In this document: piece after piece, positions 7,212 through 14,116 of the stretch
Position numbering within the stretch: the first letter of the stretch is position 1
How the letters are laid out: the number at the start of each line of letters is the position of its first letter
Program-made: the position numbers and the translations under genes
The notes under the pieces: model-generated
Seen by the model: the letters and a program-made list of their open reading frames with translations, nothing else
The model's database searches: none
Told to the model about the DNA's origin: nothing
DNA from: Cyanobacteria bacterium UBA8803
Lineage (GTDB): Bacteria > Cyanobacteriota > Cyanobacteriia > Cyanobacteriales > Coleofasciculaceae
DNA: 16,744 nucleotides
Assembly (NCBI GenBank): GCA_003505715.1
Contig: DNXU01000257.1
Coordinates: forward strand, 4,708-21,451
Reading direction: 5' to 3'

Positions 7212-8282
7212 CTACACTCGAGCCAAACCTCGGATATGACCGTTCTGCGCCAAACGCTGGGCTATGATCTTTTGATAAACTCTCTCATAACCATCAGCCA
7301 TACGTTCTACGCTGAAGTTGTTAAGAACGTGTTCGCGGCAAGTATAGCGATCCAATTGGGTAACTTTATCAATCGCTGCCACAAAGTCTTCAATCTGGTG
7401 GCACAGGAAACCAGTTTTGCCGTGGGCGATGACCTCGGGTGTAGATCCCATAGAAGTAGCAATAACTGGCGTTCCCGTTACCATGGACTCAACCATTACC
7501 AAGCCAAAGGGTTCGCGCCAAGTAATGGGAAACAGAGTAGCCACAGCATTACCCATCAGCACGCTCTTTTGAGCATGGTTCGCCTCTCCCAAATATTCAA
7601 TCTGTTTGCCATCAATGTGAGGCTTAATTTCCTGCTCGAAATAGTCCACATCGACGACATCGACCTTACCTGCCATCTTCAGGTGCCAACCGGAGCGCTT
7701 GGCAATTTCGATCGCTAAGTGCGGGCCTTTTTCTGGAGAAAGGCGTCCCAAAAATGCTAAGTAAGGTGGATCTTGCGGTTCTGGGTAAAACTCATAGGTG
7801 CTGGTATCGATCCCGTTGTAGACAGTAGCCACACAGTTGAGGTTTAATCGTGGCTCCCGTTGGGCGTCAGAAATACTTACAAAAGACTGCTGCCGGGAAT
7901 GAGTGAATAATTTCTCGTTATCCGGTGTAAAGATGCCATGAAGGGTGTGGACGGTGGGTGTTTTGACCAAATTGGCATAAGGCAATGCCGCACAACCCAT
8001 GTGAGAGTGAATTACATCAAACTCCCCAGCGCGTTCGTAAACCCGACTCAGCTGTAGTAGCTCGTAGATACCACCTTCCTTAACCGTAGTATCTAAACGC
8101 AAAGCTCGCGGGTGAACAGATTCTAACTCCGCTAGAGTAATGGAATCTCCAGAAGCAAACAAGGTGACTTCATGTCCGCGTCTCACTAGTTCATCGGTAA
8201 GCAAACCGACAACTAATTCAGTTCCTCCGTAGGCGGGGGGCGGAACTCGCTCCCATAATGGGGCAACTTGGGCAATCCGCAT
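7212..8282 (-). CDS. glycosyltransferase family 4 protein
   Basis: This is a 356-residue GT-B glycosyltransferase that transfers sugar from an activated donor; donor and acceptor cannot be read from the sequence. The N-terminal domain begins MRIAQVAPLWERVPPPAYGG, with the acceptor-side glycine pair G19-G20. The C-terminal domain has GRLSPEKG at 179-186 (R180 and K185 are the usual phosphate contacts) and the donor-binding EPFGLVMVE, with E257 and E265 as the E-x7-E pair. An in-frame upstream start at 8342 is possible, but the ATG at 8282 has an excellent ribosome site (CAGGAG, 8 nt away) and matches the conserved N terminus. No signal peptide or membrane helix is seen, so it is cytoplasmic or peripheral. 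It heads a same-strand series with the half-glycosyltransferase (102-nt gap) and the debranching protein. Confidence 0.9.
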   Translation of the reverse strand: MRIAQVAPLWERVPPPAYGGTELVVGLLTDELVRRGHEVTLFASGDSITLAELESVHPRALRLDTTVKEGGIYELLQLSRVYERAGEFDVIHSHMGCAALPYANLVKTPTVHTLHGIFTPDNEKLFTHSRQQSFVSISDAQREPRLNLNCVATVYNGIDTSTYEFYPEPQDPPYLAFLGRLSPEKGPHLAIEIAKRSGWHLKMAGKVDVVDVDYFEQEIKPHIDGKQIEYLGEANHAQKSVLMGNAVATLFPITWREPFGLVMVESMVTGTPVIATSMGSTPEVIAHGKTGFLCHQIEDFVAAIDKVTQLDRYTCREHVLNNFSVERMADGYERVYQKIIAQRLAQNGHIRGLARV

Positions 8283-8680
8283 TGCAAGTTTCTCCTGTTT
8301 CGTGTATATTAAATTGAATGGCGTGAATATAATTACGAGCAAGTGGTTGGCTAAAATTCAGCGTTAAGTATGAGCAGAATTTGCCCGGTTTCCTCTTGCG
8401 ATGTTTGCCATTTTGCTAAAATCCAAACATTTATGAAGTGCTGGTAAGCCAATCTTTACTAATCTTGAACCAGCGCTTAACACCAACTTTAAATTAAAAT
8501 TTTTAGTTTTGTAAATGGTGCTTAGGATATAGAAAACCGATAGAGGTAGGTACGGTAACCTATACCCATAAGAGGTTGCTTTTTGTGAGAAAATTTAGTA
8601 TGGGATAGGTTGATATTTAGTTCATTGTTTACAGGTTGTAGGCAATGAACCATAAAAATTCCGAGGAAAAGCCAAAAGTA
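8283..8680. other. intergenic region with two hairpins
   Basis: No convincing gene was found here. Two adjacent stem-loops stand out. At 8401-8430, ATGTTTG pairs with CAAACAT, and after a small internal loop ATTTT pairs with AAAAT around a 3-nt loop. At 8436-8478, AAGTGCTGGT pairs with ACCAGCGCTT through one G-U pair that forms only in plus-strand RNA. An AT-rich tract follows (about 8480-8515). The region may hold the promoter and leader of the minus-strand glycosyltransferase gene or a small RNA. A 61-codon frame at 8522-8707 starts with TTG inside the tRNA terminator and is not supported. Confidence 0.45.
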
Positions 8681-8720
8681 ACAAAAGACAATCCCTACAA
8701 TCTTCAAGATCGCAGGGATT
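8681..8720 (-). terminator. Rho-independent terminator of tRNA-fMet
   Basis: On the minus strand a 14-bp stem with a TGA loop (8690-8720) is followed by GTCTTTTGT. Outer arms AATCCCT and AGGGATT pair perfectly. Two inner G-U pairs form only in minus-strand RNA; in plus-strand RNA they would be A-C mismatches, so the direction is supported. It lies 15 nt beyond the tRNA 3' end. Confidence 0.7.
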
Positions 8721-8735
8721 CAATTATTTTGAATT

Positions 8736-8812
<77 letters not shown>

Positions 8813-8823
8813 TCGCTTTTGCT

Positions 8824-8853
8824 AGCATAACACCTAATTGTCAAAAGTGGCAA
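8824..8853 (-). promoter_or_regulatory. candidate promoter of tRNA-fMet
   Basis: On the minus strand TTGCCA (8848-8853) and TATGCT (8824-8829) are separated by 18 nt, and TATGCT is preceded by TGT, an extended -10 arrangement. Transcription would start a few nucleotides before the mature tRNA 5' end at 8812. An alternative TTGACA nearby is only 9 nt from the -10 box, so it is too close. Confidence 0.5.
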
Positions 8854-8978
8854 CTGGGAATTGGAAAATAAATAGGCAGTGCGGCGGAACGAGTGGCTGC
8901 GAACTCCAATTAGCCCCACTCACTTCATGGCTTTTCTCAAGGCATCGTAACGCAGGGGATAAGGTAAATACAACTCAA

Positions 8979-9932
8979 CTAAACCATGGCGAGTTCGCCA
9001 ATCACCTCTAGGCGCTTAAAATCACCCAGAGACATAAAAGATTCTGCCAAGGTTTCCGCGACTGAAGGGGTAATCCAACCCATCTGCTTGAGTAGTTGAA
9101 TGGCAACAGCATACTTGGCGCGTTTGGCTCCATCCATAACCTTAATGGCCATACCCAGACCCATGCCGATCCGACCGATGCATTGAATTCCTTCCGAACC
9201 AGTTTTACTGACTAGTTCTCCTCCAGCTAAGCGCATCAGTTCGGTATCAAACTGCCCGCTTCCTGCCACCATCTCTGGGTGATGGGTCATAGCACGAACA
9301 ATTCGCTCCATTGCCAAATTTTCGCCCGAAGCTAGTTGAGCATACAAAGAGGCCATTTGACCGAGTTGTATGAAATAAGTGGGTGCCCCGCAGTCATCGT
9401 GGGCAAGAATTAACTCTTCCGGTGGCATCCGCATCAACTCAGCCACCTGACTCAACACTAGCTTTTGTAAGGGATGGTGGTACTGCAAATAGCTACTGAG
9501 AGGCCACTGTCGTTGCTGACAGACGGCTAGCATTCCAGCGTGTTTACCTGAGCAGTTGTATTCCAGGGGGCTTTGCTTGCCAGGTGGTGTGGGACATTGT
9601 AAGACTGATGGATCAAGATCACACCGCCAAAGTATTTTAAAGACTTGGCGTACTTGTTCCACAGTCCCTTGATGAGAACTACAGATAATTGCTAAGTCAC
9701 GGTCATTCAAGCTGTAGCGTTCCAGAGTTCCAGTGGTGGTGACTGCTAGAGCCTGAAACGGTTTGAGAGCAGAACGAATAAATGTAGCTGTTTCGGCATT
9801 GCCCGCCACAGAAAGTACCCTTCCCCGATCGTCACAGAGAACGGCTTGGACGTGATGGGTGGATTCAACAATGCCTTCCCGCAGCAAACGGACTTGTATG
9901 GCTGGTGCTTGATTGCGTTTTCCCCTTGTCAT
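8979..9932 (-). CDS. L-asparaginase, PF06089 / ReAV type
   Basis: This 317-residue protein belongs to the asparaginase II family, typified by the inducible Rhizobium etli enzyme ReAV. It is predicted to hydrolyse L-asparagine to aspartate and ammonia in the cytoplasm. The family's catalytic and metal-site motifs are all present: RSALKPFQA with S54 and K57, ICSSHQGT with S85/S86, YNCSGKHAGM with C127 and K130, and HDDCGAPT with C181. In ReAV the equivalent Ser/Lys pairs act in catalysis, and two cysteines plus a lysine hold a zinc ion. The C-terminal part has SKTGSEG and GLGMAIKVMDG. The ATG at 9932 has no clear ribosome site. It is the last gene of the yqeK-rsfS-CGLD27 series but lies 103 nt downstream, so it may have its own promoter. 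It is not related to EcAII or plant-type asparaginases. Confidence 0.9.
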   Translation of the reverse strand: MTRGKRNQAPAIQVRLLREGIVESTHHVQAVLCDDRGRVLSVAGNAETATFIRSALKPFQALAVTTTGTLERYSLNDRDLAIICSSHQGTVEQVRQVFKILWRCDLDPSVLQCPTPPGKQSPLEYNCSGKHAGMLAVCQQRQWPLSSYLQYHHPLQKLVLSQVAELMRMPPEELILAHDDCGAPTYFIQLGQMASLYAQLASGENLAMERIVRAMTHHPEMVAGSGQFDTELMRLAGGELVSKTGSEGIQCIGRIGMGLGMAIKVMDGAKRAKYAVAIQLLKQMGWITPSVAETLAESFMSLGDFKRLEVIGELAMV

Positions 9933-10035
9933 GGCTAAGACTATAACACCTACAGGGGACAGGATAATTGCCCTGAGGGCAGGACAGGTCTCAGGCTATC
10001 GAAGATCGAAAATTCCGTAAATGACCGCTGAAGCT

Positions 10036-10536
10036 TTAGAAAAAATTCCAAATTAGGCTACCAATAAAGACAAATAGAACAAGAATGGCGAACGTCTGTT
10101 TCAAACGTTCCAGAATTGGTTGAACTTGATAAGAGACCATCAGGCGATCTCGGGTCAATAGTTCTGGCGGCTTAGTCCAGGTTTGACCGTCATACCAACC
10201 TGACTCCTCATAGACTATTGTCTCGCGGAAGAGGCGATCGCGTACATAAGACCAACCTAAATATAGTCGCAGCAATGTTAATGCCACAAACACCAATGCA
10301 CCTCCTCCACCAGCCAGTATAAACTGTAGGGGCTGCTTTTGTGGCGCGAAACTTGCCGCTGCCAATGGGCCGGCAATGACCCAGCTGCCCGTCCAGACCT
10401 CAGCGAGCTTCATAATATAACCTCGCCAATCCAGCCTCACCCAGCTAAAAAACCACGAATCTGTTAATTCTTGATACTCATTAATTGGTTGCTGTTCGGC
10501 TGGCACCGGACAACTAGAAACAGAAAATTCCCTCAT
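10036..10536 (-). CDS. CGLD27 family membrane protein (DUF1230)
   Basis: This is a 166-residue member of CGLD27 (Conserved in the Green Lineage and Diatoms 27), found in cyanobacteria, algae and plants. In plants relatives are linked to chloroplast function and iron response, but the molecular role is unknown. The N terminus MREFSVSSCPVPAEQQPINEY is characteristic (conserved CPVP...Q.P.NEY). Three hydrophobic stretches lie at about residues 49-63, 71-94 and 149-166, which suggests a thylakoid or plasma-membrane protein. The ATG at 10536 is preferred over an in-frame start at 10596, because it fits the family N terminus and lies just past the rsfS stop with TAGG upstream. The 8-nt gap after rsfS indicates co-transcription and probably coupled translation. 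Confidence 0.88.
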   Translation of the reverse strand: MREFSVSSCPVPAEQQPINEYQELTDSWFFSWVRLDWRGYIMKLAEVWTGSWVIAGPLAAASFAPQKQPLQFILAGGGGALVFVALTLLRLYLGWSYVRDRLFRETIVYEESGWYDGQTWTKPPELLTRDRLMVSYQVQPILERLKQTFAILVLFVFIGSLIWNFF

Positions 10537-10544
10537 GGTTTTAC

Positions 10545-10964
10545 CTAGGGTTGTGGCTGTTGCGGCTGAAAGGGAATCAGGTCGGCGTGGCTCCAAAACG
10601 CTTCTAGATTATAGAACTCCCGCTCGTGAGGCAGCATGATATGGACAATCACGTCACCGTAGTCCTGAAGTATCCAACTGCTATCTGCTTTTCCTTCCGT
10701 GCGTAGCGGCAACCGCTGCCAAACGCTTTCTACTTGGTGTTCGATCCACTGGGAAATCGCCCTGACCTGCACCCGAGAAAATCCAGTAATAATCACAAAG
10801 TAATCTGCCAAGTAGGAGACCTCGGCCACTCCCAGGACTTTGATGTTGTCGCCTTTGCGGTCATCAGCTGCCCGGGCAATGGTCAAAGCTAGCTCCTGAC
10901 TTATATTTTGTTTTTGGGTTTCAGTCGCTAATAAGGTAGATGGCATTTTAAATTGATCTCTCAT
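10545..10964 (-). CDS. rsfS: ribosome silencing factor RsfS
   Basis: RsfS (formerly Iojap/YbeB) binds large-subunit protein uL14 and blocks joining of the 50S and 30S subunits when nutrients are short. This 139-residue protein covers the whole domain: an N-terminal helix with [14 protein letters not shown], the core [20 protein letters not shown], and the C-terminal [16 protein letters not shown] followed by [10 protein letters not shown]. All are family signatures. The ATG at 10964 is favoured because AGGA lies about 4 nt upstream; a TTG one codon earlier and an ATG six codons later are possible. It follows yqeK (200-nt gap) and nearly touches the CGLD27 gene, an order seen in cyanobacteria; the yqeK-rsfS pairing is widespread in bacteria. 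Confidence 0.95.
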   Translation of the reverse strand: MRDQFKMPSTLLATETQKQNISQELALTIARAADDRKGDNIKVLGVAEVSYLADYFVIITGFSRVQVRAISQWIEHQVESVWQRLPLRTEGKADSSWILQDYGDVIVHIMLPHEREFYNLEAFWSHADLIPFQPQQPQP

Positions 10965-11167
10965 CAAATCCTATGTCTTTATAAAACGTAACAAAAAACA
11001 ACAATTAACCAGATGCAAGTAGTTGCTTATGAACAGCGTACACCAGTACACCAATAACAGAGGAAAACTCTCTTCCCGGTTCAGGACAGGTTTTGGACAA
11101 AAGTTATTCGTAAGGTGCCCAATTCAATAACTAAACCTGCTCTTACATCTGCCGACTACACAACTTC

Positions 11168-11785
11168 CTATTTTAATTTCCAATTCTCCATATTTAACCG
11201 ATCTGCTTTTTGCTTTTTTTGATTACAAATTTGCACTGCCCAATTTCGAGTCAAGATCGTGCGCGGGTGAACGAAGCGACGAGTATCCAAAAGAAATTTC
11301 AACGAATAGTCGCAGGTTAGCCAAACTGCTTTGTGAATATCTTGCTTGGCAACTTGCCGCAAGAATTCTAACTCCGATGTATGACCACGACTGGGTTCCA
11401 GACTGTCAGCGATGAAAACTACACAGCTCAAATCACTCATGCCGGGACTGCCTAAGGTGTGAAGGGCGATCGCTTGTAAAACTGACTCATCTGCCATGCC
11501 AAAGTGGTCTCTAGCGACAATGGCACTGACTTCGGCATGTAACAGATGAGGATTAGCTTCACAGACTGGATCTATGTCTATCCCCTCATTTCTAGCCATC
11601 TGCAATAACTTATTTGGCTTAAAGTATTTAGCGAGGTCGTGCATCAACCCAGCCTGAGCGGCTCGATCGACATCAAGCTGATAATGTTGAGCCAGCTCCA
11701 CTGACATCTGCTCAACTCCCAAACTATGCTGAAGCCTAGCTGGAGGAACATTTTCAGCTAACCAGGCTAAAACCCGATCACGCAT
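11168..11785 (-). CDS. yqeK: HD-domain diadenosine tetraphosphatase, YqeK-type
   Basis: YqeK-type HD hydrolases cleave Ap4A symmetrically to ADP. The metal-binding pattern is complete in this 205-residue form: H20 (QHSLGVE), H49-D50 (LMHDLAK), H83 (HLLHAE), H109 (IALHTLG) and D127 (FIADSLEP). The later WLTCDYSLKFL and HPRTILTRNWA segments are typical of cyanobacterial YqeK. The ATG at 11785 matches the usual N terminus (MRDRVLAWL). The frame is open upstream to an ATG at 11866, which would add 27 residues unlike the family, and neither start has a strong ribosome site. The C terminus is Lys-rich. It heads the yqeK-rsfS-CGLD27-asparaginase series and links nucleotide-stress signalling to ribosome silencing by neighbourhood. 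Confidence 0.9.
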   Translation of the reverse strand: MRDRVLAWLAENVPPARLQHSLGVEQMSVELAQHYQLDVDRAAQAGLMHDLAKYFKPNKLLQMARNEGIDIDPVCEANPHLLHAEVSAIVARDHFGMADESVLQAIALHTLGSPGMSDLSCVVFIADSLEPSRGHTSELEFLRQVAKQDIHKAVWLTCDYSLKFLLDTRRFVHPRTILTRNWAVQICNQKKQKADRLNMENWKLK

Positions 11786-12083
11786 CACCCCAAAAAACTC
11801 TTCAGGACAAGGTCTACAAGCTGCGGCAACACTAGGCCACGGAGCAAGGCATGTTCTGTAATCCATAGGTTGCCAATCGCTACGACAAAAAGGCAGAAGG
11901 CTGAAATGTTTATGGTATCTATTTTTTCACCTGTTTTTAGCTTTAGGGTTATTAACACCAAGTTGCACTAGCGGATGTTTAGTGCGATCGCGTAATTTAC
12001 CCAATACTATTTTTCAACTGCGGTTGAGTTACCTGCCGCAGCCATAACACACCTGAGAATCAGTTGGTTGACCCTATTTTAGC

Positions 12084-13412
12084 TTATGGCTCCTGAACGG
12101 CAGCAAATAGTTTTTCATACCGATCGAGAGCTTTCTCGAAGGCATAATTTTCCTCAGCGTAGCGCCTGCCTTTCTCCCCTAGCTCTTTAACTTTGTCTGG
12201 ATTGATGTACAAATCCAGAATTGCTGCGGCTAGGGCTCTGGGATCTTCTGGAGGGATGATGATACCACCGCCACTTTGCTGTATGGCAGTGGCTGCCGTT
12301 CCCCGATCGGGCACAGAAGCCAAAATTGCGCGACCGCTTGCCATTAATACAGGAATTTTGGAGGGCATATTGAAGTCAATGACATTGTGTTTTTGTAAAA
12401 CTAATCCTACATCTGCTGCTGCTAGCATTTCCGGAAGAGTTTCCCGAGGTTGAAAAGGTAGCAGTGTGACGTTCGTAGCTTTACAGGTATCTTTATATAG
12501 CTGCAATTGTTCTACAGCCCTCTCTTCTTCTAACTGTAATTGTGCCAAAGCCTGTTCTGCTTCTAGTTCCAATTGCTCCAACGCCTTTTCTTCTTCTCGA
12601 TGCAATCGTTCCAACGCTGTCTCTTCTCCTACAATTACAATCGCTAGGTCGGATAAGTGGCGTAGGCGAACTGCGGCGTGAATTACAGTTTCTATACCCT
12701 GAGTCAGAGCCATATTACCAGAGTACATCACCACAAATTTTTCCTGGAGTTTATGTTGGGAGCGGAAAGCGTTAGGTTCTTTCGGCAAAGGTTGGATGAA
12801 GTTCACATCTACCCAGTTGGGAATTTGAACCAGCTTATCTTTAGAAACCCCCTTTTCTAGCAAGTTTTTAACAAAGCCATCAGCAATAACGCTAATCTGA
12901 GTAGCACTCTGATAAGCAAATTTTTCCAAAACCTTGAAGATATAAATTAGTTTTGGGTTTTTCAGCAGGTCTACGTGAATGGCAGCATCTGGTAAAATAT
13001 CTTGAAGATTTAAAATAACTGGGGTGCGATGTATCCATCCCAAAAACGCGGCGGGTACACAAACGGGGAGGGGAGGGGAGGTTATGAAAATTACATCGGG
13101 GCGTTTACCCTTAAGAGCATGGACGAAGCTAGTAATGACAAAGCTCACCTCTAGGAATAATCGGTCGAGCAAACTCGGTTTGGGGCGAATCCAAACATAA
13201 CTGCGTTGAATGCCAACACCGTTGATGACTTCACTACAATACAACTTGCCCCGGTATCCTTCGTAAATTCGGCGTTGAGGATAGTTAGGCATACCAGTGA
13301 CAACACGAACCTCGTGCCCTCTTCTAGCCAGACCTTCTGCCAGTTCGGTCATTAGGGGAGCAATCCCAATAGGCTCTGGATAATAGTTGTAGGAATAAAT
13401 CAAAATTCGCAT
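12084..13412 (-). CDS. WcaI/WbuB-like glycosyltransferase with a coiled-coil insert
   Basis: This is a 442-residue GT4 enzyme of the colanic-acid WcaI / WbuB group, expected to add a sugar to a lipid-linked polysaccharide intermediate at the inner membrane face. The N-terminal domain has MRILIYSYNYYPEPIGIAP, VVTGMPNYPQRRIYEGYRG and ITSPPLPV. The C-terminal domain has VVMYSGNMALTQGIET, FNMPSKIPVLMASGRAI and GGGIIIPPEDP. An insert interrupts the C-terminal domain between AIVIVGEE and KDTCKATNVTLLPFQP: three 11-residue repeats of the form ALxQLxLExEx plus a partial fourth (about residues 266-307), a predicted coiled coil not usual in this family. The ATG at 13412 fits the family N terminus; a TTG at 13490 would add 26 unlike residues. 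It lies downstream of the STAS-sugar transferase and kinase genes and probably belongs with them. Confidence 0.9.
   Translation of the reverse strand: MRILIYSYNYYPEPIGIAPLMTELAEGLARRGHEVRVVTGMPNYPQRRIYEGYRGKLYCSEVINGVGIQRSYVWIRPKPSLLDRLFLEVSFVITSFVHALKGKRPDVIFITSPPLPVCVPAAFLGWIHRTPVILNLQDILPDAAIHVDLLKNPKLIYIFKVLEKFAYQSATQISVIADGFVKNLLEKGVSKDKLVQIPNWVDVNFIQPLPKEPNAFRSQHKLQEKFVVMYSGNMALTQGIETVIHAAVRLRHLSDLAIVIVGEETALERLHREEEKALEQLELEAEQALAQLQLEEERAVEQLQLYKDTCKATNVTLLPFQPRETLPEMLAAADVGLVLQKHNVIDFNMPSKIPVLMASGRAILASVPDRGTAATAIQQSGGGIIIPPEDPRALAAAILDLYINPDKVKELGEKGRRYAEENYAFEKALDRYEKLFAAVQEP
12495..12617 (-). repeat. 33-bp tandem repeat encoding an 11-residue (hendecad) coiled coil
   Basis: Three in-frame 33-bp units (12585-12617, 12552-12584, 12519-12551) and part of a fourth encode ALERLHREEEK, ALEQLELEAEQ, ALAQLQLEEER and AVEQLQL. 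The leucine/alanine spacing and the Glu/Gln-rich remainder are those of a hendecad coiled coil. The copies differ at many third positions, so the array is not very recent. Confidence 0.85.
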
Positions 13413-13656
13413 AATTTGAGGTTGCAAGCTGGGTAGGTACTTGCTGAGTCGTCGAGATTGTCTTTCCAAGGTAACCTGATTAATGGCCAAGGAGTATAGG
13501 ATTCCTTGAAGGATTAACCGATGGCAAGCGAGTGATTGTGCAAGACCATGGAAGAGGCAATTCTAGATCTCATACCTTATAAAGTCTAGCTTGGCCGAAA
13601 TAAATGGATTAACTACCCCTTGCGCTTAGCCAAAGCTGGAAAGCCGATCGCTAAAT

Positions 13657-14091
13657 CTAGCGGTGCTTGCGCATGAGCAGACAATTGCGGTGGTCAGGCA
13701 GGCGTTGGTAAGATAGCTCATCCGTTAGCTGATCTATAAACATCAGTCCCCTGCCATCTTCTTTTTCTAAGGGATCTTCCTCTTCTTGGTAGAGGGTTTG
13801 GAGCTTGGCTCGCAGATCGAAGGGTTCACCCCGATCCCAAATGCGCATCTCAATGTAGTGAGGGAATACGCTCAACTCAAGCTCTATGGGTGTTGTCTTG
13901 GGCAAATGTCGGTGAGCGTGGCGAACTACATTTGTGAAACCTTCTTCTAAGGCCACTTTACAATCCCAGCACAATTCCTTAGGCAATTGGGGTAAAGCAA
14001 AATGGTCAAACCACTCCAAAACTTCCGTGACAGCTTTTAAGTCCGTTTCCACCTGAAGTTGAGATTGTTTAATAGGTTCCTCATTTTGCAT
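13657..14091 (-). CDS. RsbW/SpoIIAB-like serine kinase (anti-sigma regulatory factor)
   Basis: This 144-residue protein is a GHKL-fold ATPase of the HATPase_c_2 type. Such proteins phosphorylate a serine in a partner STAS protein and switch partners between it and a target. The ATP-site boxes are present: N box EEGFTNVVRHAH (E50, N54), G1 box WDRGEPFD (D86, G88) and G2 box DGRGLMFI (G113, G115), followed by the conserved C-terminal strand NCLLMRK. The ATG at 14091 is chosen because it fits related cyanobacterial proteins. The frame is open upstream to TTG 14148, which would overlap the preceding gene by 32 nt. The gene lies 25 nt after a STAS-containing gene, its likely substrate. No sigma factor is encoded nearby, so the target is probably not transcription directly. 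Confidence 0.88.
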   Translation of the reverse strand: MQNEEPIKQSQLQVETDLKAVTEVLEWFDHFALPQLPKELCWDCKVALEEGFTNVVRHAHRHLPKTTPIELELSVFPHYIEMRIWDRGEPFDLRAKLQTLYQEEEDPLEKEDGRGLMFIDQLTDELSYQRLPDHRNCLLMRKHR

Positions 14092-14116
14092 GAACTGCAA
14101 ATAGTTCCAAATTTCC

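Noticed and set aside
7098..7718. 206-codon open frame on the plus strand
   Set aside because: It lies mostly opposite the GT4 glycosyltransferase gene, whose motifs are intact; the plus-strand translation has no recognisable domain.
8522..8707. 61-codon hydrophobic minus-strand frame
   Set aside because: It starts with TTG inside the tRNA terminator hairpin, has no ribosome site and ends in a low-quality sequence.
11037..11052. Two tandem copies of GTACACCA between yqeK and rsfS
   Set aside because: Only two short copies, with no link to a promoter or known binding motif.
12018..12041. CTGCGG/CCGCAG inverted repeat after the WcaI-like gene
   Set aside because: A perfect 6-bp stem but a 12-nt loop and no T-run on the minus strand; not enough for a terminator call.
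12466..12775. Ser/Asn/Cys-rich plus-strand frames over the 33-bp repeats
   Set aside because: These are antisense readings of the coiled-coil repeat; their repetitive composition comes from the minus-strand gene.
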